Shown here in pieces: positions 35,678-44,216 of a stretch of 64,000 bases of DNA. Each line of letters opens with the position of its first letter. The first letter of the stretch is position 1. Position numbers and translations under genes: made by a program. This stretch comes from Hyphomicrobiales bacterium (lineage in GTDB: Bacteria; Pseudomonadota; Alphaproteobacteria; Rhizobiales; Rhizobiaceae). The stretch covers positions 125,221 through 189,220 of the forward strand of contig UCNG01000020.1 in the NCBI GenBank assembly GCA_900473915.1, read 5' to 3'. Below the pieces are notes generated by a model, which was given only the letters and a program-made list of their open reading frames with translations, did no database searches and was not told the origin of the DNA.

Positions 35678-36937
35678 ATGGCGCTGACATTAACCGATGA
35701 AGAGCGTTCCATCGCTGCCGGAGAACAGGGCGAAGGCGCTGCGATGGCCATGCGCATCGTGGCCGACACGGCACGATTGATGGGGGCTCCGCATCTCATT
35801 CCGGTCGCATCCGCCCATATCGATGGCGCGCTTTATCATGGCGACAGTGGAACGCTTTTTGCAGAGAAGCTGGTAGAGGGCGGCGCGAAGGTGAAGGTGC
35901 GCTCCACGCTCAATGTCGGTTCCATCGATTTGACCGGCTGTTCGCGAAATAATTTGCCGGCTCACGAGGCGGATATGGCCAGGCGCATGATGCGCGCCTA
36001 TATCAAGCTCGGCTGCGAACCGACATGGACCTGCGCCCCCTATCAGGCGGGACATCGCCCGGAGAAGGGCACGGATGTGGCTTGGGGCGAATCCAACGCA
36101 GTCGTCTTCTGCAATTCGGTTCTGGGCGCGCGCACCAATCGCTATGGCGATTTTCTCGATATCGCCTGCGCCATTGCAGGCCGCGCGCCGGATTATGGCC
36201 TGCACCGCCCGGAAAACCGCCGCGCTACGGTGGTTCTCGATATTTCCGCCATTGACCCCGCCTTCCTACGCTCCGAAGTGGCCTGGCCCATTCTCGGCAA
36301 TCTGTTCGGGCGCAGCGTAGGCACGAATATTGGTGTCGTCGCTGGCAGTCCTGTCCATCCCGATGAGGACGATCTCAAGGCTTTCGGTGCGGCGTCGGCG
36401 TCGGTTGGTGCCGTCGGCCTGTTCCATATCGCGGGCGTGACCCCGGAAGCGCCCGATCTTGAAACGGCCTTGCAGCATCAGAAGCCGGAAGGTGTCATTC
36501 TGGTCACGCGAGACATGATCGAGATGACGCGCAAGCGGCTTTCGACGGTCGAACGGGTGGATCATATCGATGCGGTCGCCATCGGCAGCCCGCATCTTTC
36601 GATAGCGGAATTTGACCGCCTGGAGCGCGCCATCGCGGAACGCAAGCTCGCCGTGCCGCTTTATGCCTGCACCGGGCGCCATGCGCTGGCTGAACTTGAA
36701 AAGGGCGGGCGCAGGCAGGCGCTGGAGAAGGCGGGCGTCGTCATCGTCGCCGATACATGCGTGGTGGTAACGCCTATTTTGCCAGCTAAGAATGATGCCG
36801 TCCTGATGACCAATTCCGGCAAGTTCGCCCATTATGCACCCGGCAATACCGGCTATGGGGTGCTTTATGCCTCGCTGGAGGAATGCGTGGAAAGTGCGGT
36901 CACAGGGCGTCCCATTTTTGAGGGGCAAGCGGCATGA
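35678..36937 (+). CDS. Aconitase-X large subunit (probable cis-3-hydroxy-L-proline dehydratase)
   Basis: AcnX-family dehydratase catalytic subunit, 419 residues. Family blocks include HIDGALYHGDSGTLFAEKL, STLNVGSIDLTGCSRNN (Cys88), CEPTWTCAPYQAGHRP, WGESNAVVFCNSVLGARTN and the C-terminal ADTCVVVTP and TNSGKFAHYAPG. Bacterial two-subunit AcnX enzymes dehydrate cis-3-hydroxy-L-proline; archaeal ones act in the mevalonate pathway. The bacterial assignment is inferred from the split into two subunits. Its stop overlaps the small-subunit start by four bases (ATGA). Confidence 0.78.
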   Translation: MALTLTDEERSIAAGEQGEGAAMAMRIVADTARLMGAPHLIPVASAHIDGALYHGDSGTLFAEKLVEGGAKVKVRSTLNVGSIDLTGCSRNNLPAHEADMARRMMRAYIKLGCEPTWTCAPYQAGHRPEKGTDVAWGESNAVVFCNSVLGARTNRYGDFLDIACAIAGRAPDYGLHRPENRRATVVLDISAIDPAFLRSEVAWPILGNLFGRSVGTNIGVVAGSPVHPDEDDLKAFGAASASVGAVGLFHIAGVTPEAPDLETALQHQKPEGVILVTRDMIEMTRKRLSTVERVDHIDAVAIGSPHLSIAEFDRLERAIAERKLAVPLYACTGRHALAELEKGGRRQALEKAGVVIVADTCVVVTPILPAKNDAVLMTNSGKFAHYAPGNTGYGVLYASLEECVESAVTGRPIFEGQAA

Positions 36938-37350
36938 GCAGGCTCGAAACCACGATCCTTGTTGCCGGAAAAGGCGCGGAGGCTGAGGCGCTGGTCTTGT
37001 CCGCACCGATCAGTTTCTGGGGCGGTGTCGATCCCAAGAGTGGTCGCATTGCCGATGTGCGCCATCCCGAGCATGGACAGAGCATCGCCGGGCGCGTGCT
37101 GTGCCTGCCGGGAACCATCGGGTCGTCATCGGCGGCGGCGGTGCTTCTGGAGCTTGTCCATAGCGGCCATGCGCCTGCGGCCATTGTCCTGCATGAGCCG
37201 GATGCGATCCTGCTGCTTGGCCTGATCGTCGCCCGTGAAATGGGGCATTGTGTGCCGATTGCCATTGAACTTGAACGTGAGGCGCAAAAGCAACTCGCCG
37301 GCCATCGGGTGACGGTCGGCGAGGATGGAATTATCTGGATCGCTCCTTAA
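36934..37350 (+). CDS. Aconitase-X small (swivel) subunit, DUF126
   Basis: The swivelling domain of aconitase X as a separate 138-residue chain. SAPISFWGGVDPKSGRIAD, LCLPGTIGSSSAAAVLLEL and the C-terminal GEDGIIWI are family features; the GxxGSS loop lies at the active site in related enzymes. Four-base overlap with the large-subunit gene indicates coupled translation and a one-to-one complex. Confidence 0.82.
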   Translation: MSRLETTILVAGKGAEAEALVLSAPISFWGGVDPKSGRIADVRHPEHGQSIAGRVLCLPGTIGSSSAAAVLLELVHSGHAPAAIVLHEPDAILLLGLIVAREMGHCVPIAIELEREAQKQLAGHRVTVGEDGIIWIAP

Positions 37351-37378
37351 ACCCGTGTATTTTCGCTGTCGCCGCGCT

Positions 37379-37440
37379 TCCCCTCGCCCTTCGAGACGCC
37401 TCCTTTCGACAAACTCAGAAGGCTCCTCAGGATGAGGGAA
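37379..37440. repeat. Intergenic imperfect palindrome of the CCTCATCCTGAGGAG type
   Basis: CCCCTCGCCCTTCGAGACGCC pairs imperfectly with GGCTCCTCAGGATGAGGG, and TTTCGACAAACTCAGAAG lies between. This pattern resembles a widely dispersed rhizobial intergenic repeat known to me from several genomes. It separates the convergent aconitase-X and dehydrogenase genes. Confidence 0.6.
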
Positions 37441-37460
37441 AAGAGACCGCATAGGCGGCT

Positions 37461-38417
37461 CTAATATTGCGTGTTGCGATCCACAACGTGTTCCAGCGTC
37501 CCGTCGCGCTCAAAAGCTTCGATCTGGCGGATGATCTGCGGCACAAGAGCGGTCGCCGATGAGCTTGCCGCCGCATGCGGGGTGATCGTCACGCGCGGAT
37601 GGTCCCAAAGCGGGCTGTTGGTTGGCAGCGGTTCCTGCGTGAACACATCGAGCGAAGCTGCCGACAGAAGACCGCGATCGAGCGCGGCCAGAATATCCGC
37701 CTCATTCTGCAATCCGCCGCGCCCGGCATTGATCAGCACCGGCGCGCCGAGCGGCCCGTCACTCTTCAATTGCGCGAACATCGACATGGAGAGGATGCCC
37801 TTCGTGTCCGGCGTCAGCGGCAGCAGGCAGACGAAGATATCCGGCGTCTTGAGGAATTTCCCAAAGCCGTCCTTGCCGTGATAGGTCTGTACGCCATCGA
37901 TGTCCTGCGGACGGCGGCTCCAGCCGGTCACGTTGAAGCCAAGCGTTTTCAGCTTTTCCGCCGCATCGCGACCCAATACGCCGAGGCCCATGATGCCGAC
38001 TGTCACTTCATGCGCGGCGGGCTGGCGGCGATCTTCGTGCCAGACATGATTTTGCTGCTGCTTGCGATAGCGCTGTCCGAGACGGTGGTGGTCCAGCACC
38101 TGCCAGACGACATATTCCGTCATGCGCATGGTGAGATCGTCAGAGATGATGCGCACTAACGGCACATCGGGGATCCGGTCATCGAGGAAGACGTGATCGA
38201 CGCCCGCACCCAGTGAAAAGATGACTTTCAGATTAGGCAGCTTCTCAAGTGAGCCCGGCTTCTGCTTCCACACCAACGCATATTTGATGGAGGGGTCAAT
38301 TTCTGTGCGATCCGTCACTACCGGACGGTCTGGCGCGTGATCCCGAAACGTCTTCAGCCAGATTTCCGGGTCCCAGTCGGTGATCGCGAGAAGAATATTG
38401 TCCTTGGTTTCGCTCAT
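37461..38417 (-). CDS. ghrA: GhrA-like glyoxylate/hydroxypyruvate reductase
   Basis: D-2-hydroxyacid dehydrogenase of the GhrA subgroup, 318 residues. Features are the Rossmann motif VGIMGLGVLGRDAAEKL, substrate loop FSLGAGVDH, catalytic Arg in INAGRGGLQNE, Glu in SLDVFTQEPLP and His in ITPHAAASS. It overlaps yejF by four bases (ATGA), so it is the last gene of the yej operon. That link with a peptide transporter is not explained by its known reaction. Confidence 0.85.
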   Translation of the reverse strand: MSETKDNILLAITDWDPEIWLKTFRDHAPDRPVVTDRTEIDPSIKYALVWKQKPGSLEKLPNLKVIFSLGAGVDHVFLDDRIPDVPLVRIISDDLTMRMTEYVVWQVLDHHRLGQRYRKQQQNHVWHEDRRQPAAHEVTVGIMGLGVLGRDAAEKLKTLGFNVTGWSRRPQDIDGVQTYHGKDGFGKFLKTPDIFVCLLPLTPDTKGILSMSMFAQLKSDGPLGAPVLINAGRGGLQNEADILAALDRGLLSAASLDVFTQEPLPTNSPLWDHPRVTITPHAAASSSATALVPQIIRQIEAFERDGTLEHVVDRNTQY

Positions 38418-40066
38418 TGTTTTACCCCTCCCTGTGTTGCTTCCATGTGGAAAGCGGCAGCCATCAACGCCTTGGTATAATCGGTCTGCGGATTGGCAAA
38501 AACATCCTTTGCCGCGCCATATTCGACTGCCTTGCCGTTGCGCATCACCAGTACATCATTGGCCAGTGCCCGCACCACTTTCAGATCGTGGCTGATGAAA
38601 AGATAGGCAAGATCGTGCTTCTTCTGCAATGCGCGCAACAGATCGACAACCTGCGCCTGCACGCTCATGTCCAGCGCCGAGGTCGGCTCGTCCAGCATGA
38701 CGAATTTCGGGTTCAGCGCAAGAGCGCGCGCAATGGCGATGCGCTGGCGCTGGCCGCCGGAAAACTCATGCGGATAGCGGAAGCGGGTTTCAGGATCGAG
38801 GTTCACTTCCTTCAAAGCCGCAACGACACGCGTATCGCGGTCGTCTGCGGAAAGTTTCGGCTCGTGCACCAGAAGCCCTTCGGCGATGATGTCGGCGATG
38901 GTCATGCGCGGCGACAGCGAGCCGAACGGGTCCTGAAACACGATCTGCATTTCCCGGCGCAGCGGGCGCATGTCCTTGAAGCTGTATTTGGCGATGTCGC
39001 GACCGTCGAAATTGATCTCGCCCTTGGATGAGATCATGCGCGAAAGCGCCAGGCCAAGCGTCGTCTTGCCGGAACCCGATTCGCCGACCACGCCGAGCGT
39101 CTGTCCGGCGCGCAAGGTCACGTCGATGCCGTCTACCGCCTTCACATGGTCGACGGTCTTGCGCAGGAAACCTTTCTTGATCGGGAACCAGACGCGAATG
39201 TCCTTGCCTTCCATCACCGTTTTCGCGGCGGGATCGGCAGCAGGCGGTTCGCCCTTCGGTTCGGCGGCAAGCAGGTGTTTGGTGTAGGTGTGCTGCGGGT
39301 TCTCAAAAATGTCCTGCGTCGAACCGGCCTCGACGATCTTGCCCTTGCTCATCACGCAGACCTTGTCGGCGATCTTGCGCACGATGCCGAGATCGTGGGT
39401 GATGAACAGCATCGACATGCCCTGCGCGGCTTTCAGTTCGGCAAGCAGCTTCAATATCTGCGCCTGCACGGTAACGTCGAGCGCGGTGGTCGGCTCGTCG
39501 GCAATCAGCAGTTTCGGCTTGTTGGCCAAGGCCATCGCGATCATGACGCGCTGGCGCTGTCCGCCGGAAAGCTGGTGCGGGAAAGCGGACAGGCGCTTTT
39601 CCGGTTCGCGAATGCCGACTTCGTGCAGAAGTTCAAGTGTGCGTGCCCGTGCCTGGGCGTCGCCCATGCCTTGGTGCATTTTCAGGATTTCGCCAATCTG
39701 CCGCTCCACGCTGTGCAGGGGATTGAGCGAGGTCATCGGCTCCTGAAAGATCATCGTGATGTCGTTGCCGCGCACGCGGCGCAGTTCCGGCTCCGAAGCC
39801 TTCATCAGATCCTTGCCGTTGAAAAGAATTTCCCCGGAAGGATGGCTGGCGGAAGGGTAGGGCAGCAGTTTCAGGATCGACAGGGCCGAGACGGATTTGC
39901 CCGAACCCGATTCGCCGACGAGTGCTACCGTTTCGCCTTCGGCGATGTCGAAGGATATGCGGTCGACAGAAACGCGTTCCTCACCATTCTGGCGGAAGGC
40001 AACCGACAGATCGCGGACGGACAGGAGAGGATTGTTCATTGATCCGCCACTCATTGGCCCACTCAT
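38414..40066 (-). CDS. yejF: YejF: duplicated ATP-binding subunit of peptide ABC importer
   Basis: Two fused ABC ATPase domains (550 residues). First domain: Walker A GESGSGKSVSALSIL, signature LSGGQRQRVMIAMAL, Walker B LLIADEPTTALD. Second: Walker A GESGSGKTTLGLAL, signature FSGGQRQRIAIARAL, Walker B FVMLDEPTSALD. YejABEF imports oligopeptides and microcin C in E. coli and contributes to antimicrobial-peptide resistance in Brucella. The ATG at 40066 overlaps yejE by four bases; the frame stays open upstream to 40345 but that part is yejE shadow. Confidence 0.93.
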   Translation of the reverse strand: MSGPMSGGSMNNPLLSVRDLSVAFRQNGEERVSVDRISFDIAEGETVALVGESGSGKSVSALSILKLLPYPSASHPSGEILFNGKDLMKASEPELRRVRGNDITMIFQEPMTSLNPLHSVERQIGEILKMHQGMGDAQARARTLELLHEVGIREPEKRLSAFPHQLSGGQRQRVMIAMALANKPKLLIADEPTTALDVTVQAQILKLLAELKAAQGMSMLFITHDLGIVRKIADKVCVMSKGKIVEAGSTQDIFENPQHTYTKHLLAAEPKGEPPAADPAAKTVMEGKDIRVWFPIKKGFLRKTVDHVKAVDGIDVTLRAGQTLGVVGESGSGKTTLGLALSRMISSKGEINFDGRDIAKYSFKDMRPLRREMQIVFQDPFGSLSPRMTIADIIAEGLLVHEPKLSADDRDTRVVAALKEVNLDPETRFRYPHEFSGGQRQRIAIARALALNPKFVMLDEPTSALDMSVQAQVVDLLRALQKKHDLAYLFISHDLKVVRALANDVLVMRNGKAVEYGAAKDVFANPQTDYTKALMAAAFHMEATQGGVKQ

Positions 40067-41202
40067 TGAAATGCCTTTCGCGGATCGAAGGCGTCGCGTG
40101 TTGCCTCCCCGATGAAGATCAGAAGCGACAGCATCAGCGAGATGACGACGAAGCCGGTAATGCCGAGCCACGGCGCCTGAAGGTTGTTCTTGCCCTGGGC
40201 AAGAAGTTCGCCCAGCGAAGCCGAACCGGGCGGCAGGCCGAAGCCGAGGAAGTCGAGCGAGGTGAGCGTGGTGATCGAGCCGTTGAGGATGAAAGGCAGG
40301 AAGGTCAGTGTCGCGACCATGGCGTTGGGCAACAGATGCCGCCACATGATGGTGCCGTTCTTCACACCGAGCGCGCGCGCCGCATTCACATATTCAAAAT
40401 TTCGCGCCCGCAAAAACTCAGCGCGCACGACGCCGACGAAGGCCACCCATGAGAACAGGAGCATAATGCCGAGCAGCACCCAGAAGCCGGGCGGCAATAT
40501 CGCCGCGATAATCAGCAACAGGTAGAGAACCGGGATCGAGGACCAGATTTCGATGAAACGCTGGAAAAGAAGATCAACCCAGCCGCCGAAATAGCCCTGC
40601 ACTGCGCCCGCCGTCACGCCGATTATTGCCGAGAAGAAGGTGAGGATCAGGCCGAAAAGCACCGAAATGCGGAAGCCGTAGAGCGCGCGCGCAAAGACGT
40701 CGCGCGCCTGATCGTCGGTGCCGAGCAGGTTGAAATTGCCGAAGCGGCAGTTGGGATCGCTCACGCCTTGGCTGTAGCGCTGACAGCGCTCTTCCGGCGA
40801 ATAAAGCCAGAATGGCTTCGACGGGGCCGCTTCTGGTATCTCGCTGTTCACGGTGTTGTAGGAATAGCGGATCGGCGGCCAGATAGCCCAGCCATTATTG
40901 TTAATCTCGTCCTGTATCACCGGATCGCGATAGTCGGTGACGGCATAAAAGCCGCCGAATTTTTCTTCCGGGTAATCGACAAAGACTGGGGCCAGCAGTT
41001 CCCCTTTGTAGGAAACGAGGATAGGCCGGTCATTGGCGATGAATTCGGAACAAAGGGCTGCGACAAGCAGGAACAGGAAAATCCACAGCGACCAGTAACC
41101 GCGCTTGTTTGCCTTGAAATTCTGCCAGCGGCGCTTGTTGAGCGGCGACAGAAACGGACGTTTTACCGGCTTTGCGGTGGCGAGGGTGGTGTCGGTCATC
41201 AC
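40063..41202 (-). CDS. yejE: YejE: permease of peptide ABC importer
   Basis: DppC-type inner-membrane permease, 379 residues. It has an N-terminal membrane segment ([20 protein letters not shown]), a large periplasmic loop typical of YejE with the block [21 protein letters not shown], and the ABC-permease domain with the EAA motif region [19 protein letters not shown]. Overlaps yejB and yejF by four bases on each side. Confidence 0.93.
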   Translation of the reverse strand: MMTDTTLATAKPVKRPFLSPLNKRRWQNFKANKRGYWSLWIFLFLLVAALCSEFIANDRPILVSYKGELLAPVFVDYPEEKFGGFYAVTDYRDPVIQDEINNNGWAIWPPIRYSYNTVNSEIPEAAPSKPFWLYSPEERCQRYSQGVSDPNCRFGNFNLLGTDDQARDVFARALYGFRISVLFGLILTFFSAIIGVTAGAVQGYFGGWVDLLFQRFIEIWSSIPVLYLLLIIAAILPPGFWVLLGIMLLFSWVAFVGVVRAEFLRARNFEYVNAARALGVKNGTIMWRHLLPNAMVATLTFLPFILNGSITTLTSLDFLGFGLPPGSASLGELLAQGKNNLQAPWLGITGFVVISLMLSLLIFIGEATRDAFDPRKAFQ

Positions 41203-42296
41203 ACGTCCCTCCGGTCAAAATCGATGCGCGGATCGATCCACGTATAGGTGAGGTCGGACAGGAGGCCGACTAGCAGGCCGATCAGCGAGAAGATGAAGAG
41301 GTTGGCGAAGACCACCGGATAATCGCGGTTGATGACCGACTGGTAGCCAAGGAGGCCAAGCCCGTCGAGCGAGAAGATGGTTTCGATCAGAAGCGAGCCG
41401 GTGAAGAAAGCCGAAATGAAGGCACCCGGAAAACCGGCGATCACGATCAGCATCGCGTTGCGGAAGACGTGACCATAGAGAACCTGATTCTCGGTCAGTC
41501 CCTTGGCGCGGGCGGTCGTCACATATTGCTTGCGGATTTCTTCCAGAAACGAATTCTTGGTCAGAAGCGTGGTCGTCGCGAAGGCGGAAAGCACGAGTGC
41601 CGTCACCGGCAGAACCATGTGCCACAGATAGTCGCCGATCTTGCCCCAGAACGACATCTGCGCGAAATCGGGCGAAGTGAGGCCACGCAGCGGGAACCAG
41701 TCGAAAAACGAGCCGCCCGCGAAAAGCACAATCAGCAGGATGGCGAACAGGAAGCTTGGGATAGCATAGCCGACGATGATGACGGCGCTGGTCCAGGTGT
41801 CGAAGCGCGAGCCGTCCTTGATCGCCTTGCGAATGCCGAGCGGTATGGAGATCATGTAGGACAGAAAAGTCAGCCACAGGCCGAGCGAGATCGAAACCGG
41901 CATTTTTTCCTTGATGAGATCGATCACGCTGATATCGCGGAAATAGCTGCGCCCGAAATCGAAACGCAGATAGTTCCACAGCATCTGGCCGAAACGTTCC
42001 AGCGGGGGCTTGTCGAAACCGAACTGTTTTTCCAGATCGGCGATGAATTGCGGGTCCAGCCCCTGTGCGCCGCGATATTTGGAATTGACCGAACCGCTAT
42101 CGACGGCACTTTGTCCAAAATCGCCGCCACCGCCGGACAGGCGGTCGAGAGCATCGCCGCCCTGACCGGACAATTGCGCGATTACCCGCTCGACCGGACC
42201 GCCGGGGGCGAACTGAACGACGGCGAAGGAAATGGCCATGATGCCGAAAATAGTCGGAATCATCAGAAGCAGACGGCGGAGAATATAAGCGCCCAT
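41199..42296 (-). CDS. yejB: YejB: permease of peptide ABC importer
   Basis: DppB-type inner-membrane permease, 365 residues. It begins [20 protein letters not shown], has the YejB-specific insertion (about 35-75, glycine- and serine-rich) and the permease core with [18 protein letters not shown] (EAA loop). It overlaps yejE by four bases and follows the first yejA copy by 33 bases. Confidence 0.93.
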   Translation of the reverse strand: MGAYILRRLLLMIPTIFGIMAISFAVVQFAPGGPVERVIAQLSGQGGDALDRLSGGGGDFGQSAVDSGSVNSKYRGAQGLDPQFIADLEKQFGFDKPPLERFGQMLWNYLRFDFGRSYFRDISVIDLIKEKMPVSISLGLWLTFLSYMISIPLGIRKAIKDGSRFDTWTSAVIIVGYAIPSFLFAILLIVLFAGGSFFDWFPLRGLTSPDFAQMSFWGKIGDYLWHMVLPVTALVLSAFATTTLLTKNSFLEEIRKQYVTTARAKGLTENQVLYGHVFRNAMLIVIAGFPGAFISAFFTGSLLIETIFSLDGLGLLGYQSVINRDYPVVFANLFIFSLIGLLVGLLSDLTYTWIDPRIDFDRRDV

Positions 42297-42329
42297 CAGC
42301 CGGTTTTTCTCCGCAGGTTCAGATCAGTC

Positions 42330-44204
42330 TTATGGCTTGCCAACAGCTTCTGCCTTTTCTTTATCAATCCACCACAGCGTCTCGACAGGGAAGCCGTAAT
42401 CCGGCTTCGGCTCCTTGAAACCGAACCGGTCCCAATAGGCCACGAGATGATTCGCTCCTAGCCAATTTGGAATCCAGTCGCGCCGGATACGCAAGTACCG
42501 ATCGAGCACACGCATCGTGGCGACGAGTTCTTCACGCGTCGAAGCTGCGCCGATATCTGCAATCAGCGCGTCGATCAACGGATCTTCCGTGCCGGGAAGG
42601 TTGTAGCTGCCCGGCATTCTGGCCGATTCGGAACCAAATGTGCCGGCAAGCGATTCCTGGGTCGGTGTCGGGCTGAACTGCAACGCCATGCCCACCATGT
42701 CGAACTGGAAATCCTGCACCAGTGCCTGGTACTGGCTTGCATCGACAAGCCGGTGGCTCGCATCAATGCCTATGGCGCGAAGTTTCTGCACATAGGGGTT
42801 GTATATGCGGGAGAACCCCTCCGAATTGCTCAGGATTTCGAGCGCGAATTTCGATCCATCCTTGTCGTGGAACTGGCCGTTCTTGCGCTCGAAGCCCGCC
42901 GCCTCCAACAGCTTGATGGCCTCTGCGAACTGTTTCCGGTCGCGTCCCGATCCGTCCGATACCGGCATCAGCAGGGCTTCGCCGAAAATGGCGTCGGGCA
43001 GCTTGCCGCGATAGCGTTCCAGCACTTTCAGCTCATCGGGCGTCGGCAGGCCGCTTGCCTGAAAATCCGATCCCTGAAAGCAGGACTGCGCACGAGTATA
43101 GATATTATAGAACAGATGCTCGTTGGTCCATTCGAAGTCGAAGCAAAGCGTGATTGCCTCACGCACACGCGGATCACGGAACCGCTCGCGACGCTGGTTC
43201 AGCGCCCAGGCCTGCATCAACGGGCGCTTTTCCGGCGGAAAGGTGCGCTTGATGACCTTTCCCTGCTGGATGGCCGGGAAATCATAGGCCGTCGCCCAGT
43301 TCTTGGAAGCAAGCTCCTCGCGATAATCGATGCTGCCTTTCTTGAAGGCTTCAAACTGCGGCTGGCGGTCGCGGAAAAATTCGATGCGAATGCGGTCGAA
43401 ATGGTTGAAGCCTTTCTGCACCGGCAGGTCCTTCGCCCAATAATCCTCGACGCGATCATATTCGATGAACTGACCGGCGGCGAAATTGCCGACCTTATAG
43501 GCGCCGGAACCGAGCACCGGCTCCATGGTCGTGGCTTCGAAATCGCGGTCCTTGAACCAGCTTTCCGGCAGGATCGGCACCAGCACGGCATCGAGAAGGG
43601 CGTTCGCGCCGCGCCCCTCGCCGATACGCATGCGCACTTCGCGTTTGCCGGTAGCCTCAACCTTTTCCACGCCTGCCAGATATTGGCGCAGGTTCGGATG
43701 GCCTTTCTGTTTGATGGTCGTATAGGTGAACGCCACGTCCTTCGCCTCGATCGGCGAGCCATCGTGAAAGCGCGCTTCCTTGCGAAGCTTGAAGATGCAA
43801 CTGCGCCGGTCTTTGGAAAGCGTCGCACTTTCCGCGACGAGGCCATAGACAGAATCCGGCTCATCCAGCGCCGAAGCCATCAGCGTATCGAAGGTCAGTT
43901 CCATGCGCGGCGGCGCGTCGCCCTGGAAGGTGAAAGTGTTGAGCGTGTTGAACGTGTCGGTATTCTGGTTCCAGACCCAGGTCGACGGCGCGAAGTTGAA
44001 GGTGCCGCCTTTCGGCGCTTCGGGGCTGGCATAGTCGAAATGGGTGAAATCAGGACCGTATTTCAGGTCACCGAAAGCCGAAAGTCCGTGCAGTGCCTTG
44101 CCCGTCGGTATGTCGGCAAAGGCCCTCGGTGGCAGGAAGGCGGCAAAAGCAGCACTTCCAGAAAGCCCCAGAAAATGGCGGCGGTTCATGCGAAAGATTG
44201 TCAT
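42330..44204 (-). CDS. yejA: YejA-type peptide-binding protein with Tat signal
   Basis: Family 5 solute-binding protein, 624 residues. The N-terminus MNRRHFLGLSGSAAFAAFL holds a twin-arginine motif (RRHFLG) and an AFA cleavage site, so Tat export of a folded protein is predicted. The body has FDYASPEAPKGGTFN, FTYTTIKQKGHPNL and WALNQRRERFRDPRVREAI, typical of YejA/OppA-like proteins. ATG at 44204 or five codons later are possible. It is 12 bases downstream of a second yejA-like gene that uses a Sec signal. Confidence 0.88.
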   Translation of the reverse strand: MTIFRMNRRHFLGLSGSAAFAAFLPPRAFADIPTGKALHGLSAFGDLKYGPDFTHFDYASPEAPKGGTFNFAPSTWVWNQNTDTFNTLNTFTFQGDAPPRMELTFDTLMASALDEPDSVYGLVAESATLSKDRRSCIFKLRKEARFHDGSPIEAKDVAFTYTTIKQKGHPNLRQYLAGVEKVEATGKREVRMRIGEGRGANALLDAVLVPILPESWFKDRDFEATTMEPVLGSGAYKVGNFAAGQFIEYDRVEDYWAKDLPVQKGFNHFDRIRIEFFRDRQPQFEAFKKGSIDYREELASKNWATAYDFPAIQQGKVIKRTFPPEKRPLMQAWALNQRRERFRDPRVREAITLCFDFEWTNEHLFYNIYTRAQSCFQGSDFQASGLPTPDELKVLERYRGKLPDAIFGEALLMPVSDGSGRDRKQFAEAIKLLEAAGFERKNGQFHDKDGSKFALEILSNSEGFSRIYNPYVQKLRAIGIDASHRLVDASQYQALVQDFQFDMVGMALQFSPTPTQESLAGTFGSESARMPGSYNLPGTEDPLIDALIADIGAASTREELVATMRVLDRYLRIRRDWIPNWLGANHLVAYWDRFGFKEPKPDYGFPVETLWWIDKEKAEAVGKP

Positions 44205-44216
44205 TCTCGTCGGCCC

